Shown piece after piece: positions 62,122 through 64,000 of a DNA stretch of 64,000 bases. The first letter of the stretch is position 1; each line of letters starts with the position of its first letter. The notes under the pieces were generated by a model. That model searched no databases. It saw only the letters and a program-made list of their open reading frames with translations, and was not told the origin of the DNA. The position numbers were made by a program, and so were the translations under genes. The DNA comes from Leucobacter komagatae (lineage in GTDB: Bacteria; Actinomycetota; Actinomycetes; Actinomycetales; Microbacteriaceae): assembly GCF_006716085.1 (NCBI RefSeq), contig NZ_VFON01000001.1:2604001-2668000 (forward strand), given 5' to 3'.

Positions 62122-63375
62122 ATGATGAGCGAGCGAGAGTCGCACTGGTCTGAGCAGGCGGGCCCGTCTGTTCCGCGACCGGAGCTACCTGGTGACCTCA
62201 CCGCCGACGTCGCCATTATCGGCGCCGGGCACTTCGGCCTCTGGACCGCGTACTACCTCAAGAAGGCCAAGCCCCGCCTGCGGGTTGTCGTGCTTGAGGA
62301 GAGCCACGTCGGCCACGGCACGCTGGGGAGCGTCGTTGGTCGCATGACCGGCGAGGTGCCTGGCGGGCGCGAGCCCTACGCCCGCCGCCACGGGCGCGAC
62401 GCGCTCAACCACTACCAGCGCATCATGAACGAGGCCGTCGAGAGTGTGCTCGAGGTGACCACCGCCGAGCGTATCCAGGCAGACATCGTGAGGGGTGGTG
62501 AAGTAATCGCCGCCTACACGGCGATGCAGGATCGGCGGCTGCGGGCCGCGACAGCGCTCGCGCAGCGCGCGCCCCACACCAACCTGCGGTTCCTTGAGGC
62601 CCCCGAGGTCGCTGAGCTCATCAATCTCGCGGGAGTGCGGTCAGCGATCTGGCACCCGCACGCGGCGCGGTTCCAGCCCGCGAAGCTCGCGCACGGTCTC
62701 GCGAGGGTCGTCGAGCGGATGGGAGTTGCGATCTACGAGCGCACCCGCGTCGAAGAGGCCCTCCCGTTTTCGCTACGCACGACCCACGGCGTGGTCTCCG
62801 CCGAGATCATTGTTGGCGGAACGAACCACTTTGCAGGCGAGCGCGGCTGGCGGCGCCTGCAGCGGCCCGCGCTGGCTTCGCTGATCGCGACCGAGCCGCT
62901 CAGCGAGCGTCTCTGGGCTGACATTGGGTGGGGCGGCAACGAGCTGCTCGCGAGCTTCGCCGCGCCGCGTACCTACGCCCAGCGCACGGCGGACGGCAGA
63001 ATCGTCGTCGGCGGGCGGCGTTCGCCCTGCCAGCTCAGCGCTTCGGCCGGGCGCTCGGGGCAGATCGCCGGGTCGACGTTTGCGGCGCTTCGCGCGGTGC
63101 TGCACCGTGTGTTCCCCGGTACCCGCGAGGCGGAGATCGCGCACGCCTGGTCGGGTAACGCTCGCGTGAAGCACGCTGGTGCGGCAAGGATCGGGATCGA
63201 CAGGCGCACCGGGTTCACCTGGGCGGGTGCGGCGAGGGCGGGCGTCGCCACGGCAAACCTCTCGGCCCGGACGATCACGGACCTCGTGCTTGAGCGCGAC
63301 ACCGAGCTCACCGCGTTGCCGTCAGTGGAGCGGGGCGCGCTTCGTGAAGAACGCCCCGCTCCACTCACCCGCTAG
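62122..63375 (+). CDS. FAD-dependent oxidoreductase (DAO family)
   Basis: 417 residues. The FAD motif is [22 protein letters not shown], then [16 protein letters not shown]. The usual GASGRNGG block that follows in this family is replaced by [11 protein letters not shown]. The C-terminal region has [22 protein letters not shown], which fits the family's last FAD contact region. It oxidises a C-N bond in an amine or amino acid, or takes on a related role; the altered block leaves the activity open. ATG 62122 or 62125. Confidence 0.8.
   Translation: MMSERESHWSEQAGPSVPRPELPGDLTADVAIIGAGHFGLWTAYYLKKAKPRLRVVVLEESHVGHGTLGSVVGRMTGEVPGGREPYARRHGRDALNHYQRIMNEAVESVLEVTTAERIQADIVRGGEVIAAYTAMQDRRLRAATALAQRAPHTNLRFLEAPEVAELINLAGVRSAIWHPHAARFQPAKLAHGLARVVERMGVAIYERTRVEEALPFSLRTTHGVVSAEIIVGGTNHFAGERGWRRLQRPALASLIATEPLSERLWADIGWGGNELLASFAAPRTYAQRTADGRIVVGGRRSPCQLSASAGRSGQIAGSTFAALRAVLHRVFPGTREAEIAHAWSGNARVKHAGAARIGIDRRTGFTWAGAARAGVATANLSARTITDLVLERDTELTALPSVERGALREERPAPLTR
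63324..63365. terminator. Terminator embedded in the end of the FAD-oxidoreductase gene
   Basis: AGTGGAGCGGGGCG and CGCCCCGCTCCACT form a perfect 14-bp stem with a 14-nt loop. It lies inside the last 17 codons of the oxidoreductase gene and next to the stop of the convergent phosphorylase gene. Confidence 0.75.
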
Positions 63376-64000
63376 AAGCGGGCGACGACCTCGGTAAGGA
63401 GAGCAGCGAGCCGCGGCTCGGCCTCCTTACCCGCGGTGATGACCTCCGCGTGGCTGAGCGGGGTCTCCTGGATCCCTGCCGCGAGGTTCGTGATGAGCGA
63501 GAACCCGAGAATCTCCATGCCGGCCTCGCGGGCTGCAATTGCCTCGAGCGCAGTCGACATGCCGACGATGTCGCCGCCGATGATGCCGGCGTAGCGCACC
63601 TCAGCGGGGGTCTCGTAGTGCGGCCCGCGGAACTGCACGTACACGCCGTCGTCGAGCGTCGAGTCGACCTCACGAGCAAGGTCGCGCAGCCGCTTCGAGT
63701 ACAGGTCGGTGAGGTCGACGAACGTCGCACCCTCGAGAGGCGACGCCGCGGTGAGGTTGATGTGGTCTGAGATGAGCACGGGCTGGCCGGGGGAGTACGC
63801 GGGGTTCACGCCGCCGGCACCGTTCGTGAGCACCATGATCTTCGCGCCCGTCGCGGCGGCGGTGCGCACGCCGTGGACGACCGAACGCACACCGTGATCC
63901 TCGTAGAAGTGGGTGCGCGCGCCGATCACGAGGGCGTGCTTGCCGTTCGCGAGACGGATCGAGCGCAGCGTGCCCGAGTGCCCGGGCACAGCCGAGGCGC
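63372..64000 (-). CDS. Purine nucleoside phosphorylase, 5' end outside the window
   Basis: 209 visible codons; the frame is open to the window edge, so the first 60 or so residues are missing. Seen: phosphate-binding GHSGTLR, then [38 protein letters not shown], the purine-site stretch [14 protein letters not shown], and [27 protein letters not shown]. These match the trimeric PNP (PunA/DeoD type II) that splits guanosine and inosine. The internal GTG at 63989 is not the start. Confidence 0.92.
   Translation of the reverse strand, partial: ASAVPGHSGTLRSIRLANGKHALVIGARTHFYEDHGVRSVVHGVRTAAATGAKIMVLTNGAGGVNPAYSPGQPVLISDHINLTAASPLEGATFVDLTDLYSKRLRDLAREVDSTLDDGVYVQFRGPHYETPAEVRYAGIIGGDIVGMSTALEAIAAREAGMEILGFSLITNLAAGIQETPLSHAEVITAGKEAEPRLAALLTEVVARF

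Overview
The window is very GC-rich DNA from an actinobacterium. The gene set points to Microbacteriaceae, and a Leucobacter-like genome is my best guess. The evidence is a dnaK-grpE-dnaJ-hspR operon with HAIR operators, NucS (EndoMS) mismatch repair, a BioY/BioM/BioN biotin transporter with a divergent BioQ-type TetR repressor, a class E sortase substrate (LANTG), an SCO4848-family protein, and many genes with a TANNNT -10 element six bases before the start codon (leaderless transcripts). The genus is inferred from gene content, not from an alignment. No rRNA, tRNA, CRISPR array, transposase or phage gene was recognised.

Layout. 1-1700 (minus) is the 5' part of a repeat-rich surface adhesin, cut by the window edge. 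2150-3691 is an orphan LuxR regulator. 3886-6642 is a polar amino-acid ABC importer. 6730-10240 carries small housekeeping genes (TagD-type cytidylyltransferase, thioesterase, cupin-GNAT pair, HdeD-like and SseB-like proteins). 10250-12797 is the biotin ECF transporter and its regulator. 12912-19904 holds small membrane proteins, DoxX, NucS, two exporters and an M13 metallopeptidase. 19982-22237 has a YibE/F protein and an unknown protein. 22617-24594 is a GntR(YtrA)-ABC operon with a clear promoter and operator.

24648-28771 is the bacterial RNA-repair pair Hen1-Pnkp. 28940-29437 is a glutathione peroxidase. 29484-32738 (minus) is an accessory island: a leaderless-secretion-type alpha/beta hydrolase with a WXG-like helical N-terminus, overlapped at its stop codon by two tandem paralogous lipoproteins. 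I propose this as an effector with duplicated lipoprotein immunity genes. 32922-35757 (an SDR and a large FAD/NAD(P) protein) is divergent from 35983-43413, an oligopeptide-type ABC importer with a fused double alkylhydroperoxidase-like protein and a VOC protein; together they look like a catabolic or detoxification cassette of unknown substrate.

43518-47533 holds a Pif1/RecD-like helicase and two MFS proteins. 47691-48971 is a sortase-anchored protein with a nearly perfect internal duplication and a hexanucleotide-encoded Gly-Asn/Glu-Asn stalk. 49086-50896 is a two-component system. 51133-56210 is the heat-shock operon plus a methyltransferase. 56258-59958 is a cytochrome c maturation operon (ResA, CcdA, ResB) that lacks the expected ResC/CcsB next door. 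60167-64000 holds a phosphohexomutase, a FAD oxidoreductase and the 3' part of purine nucleoside phosphorylase.

Recurrent sequence-level themes are leaderless start sites, long perfect terminator-like hairpins without T-tracts, and short-repeat expansions both in coding linkers and between genes.
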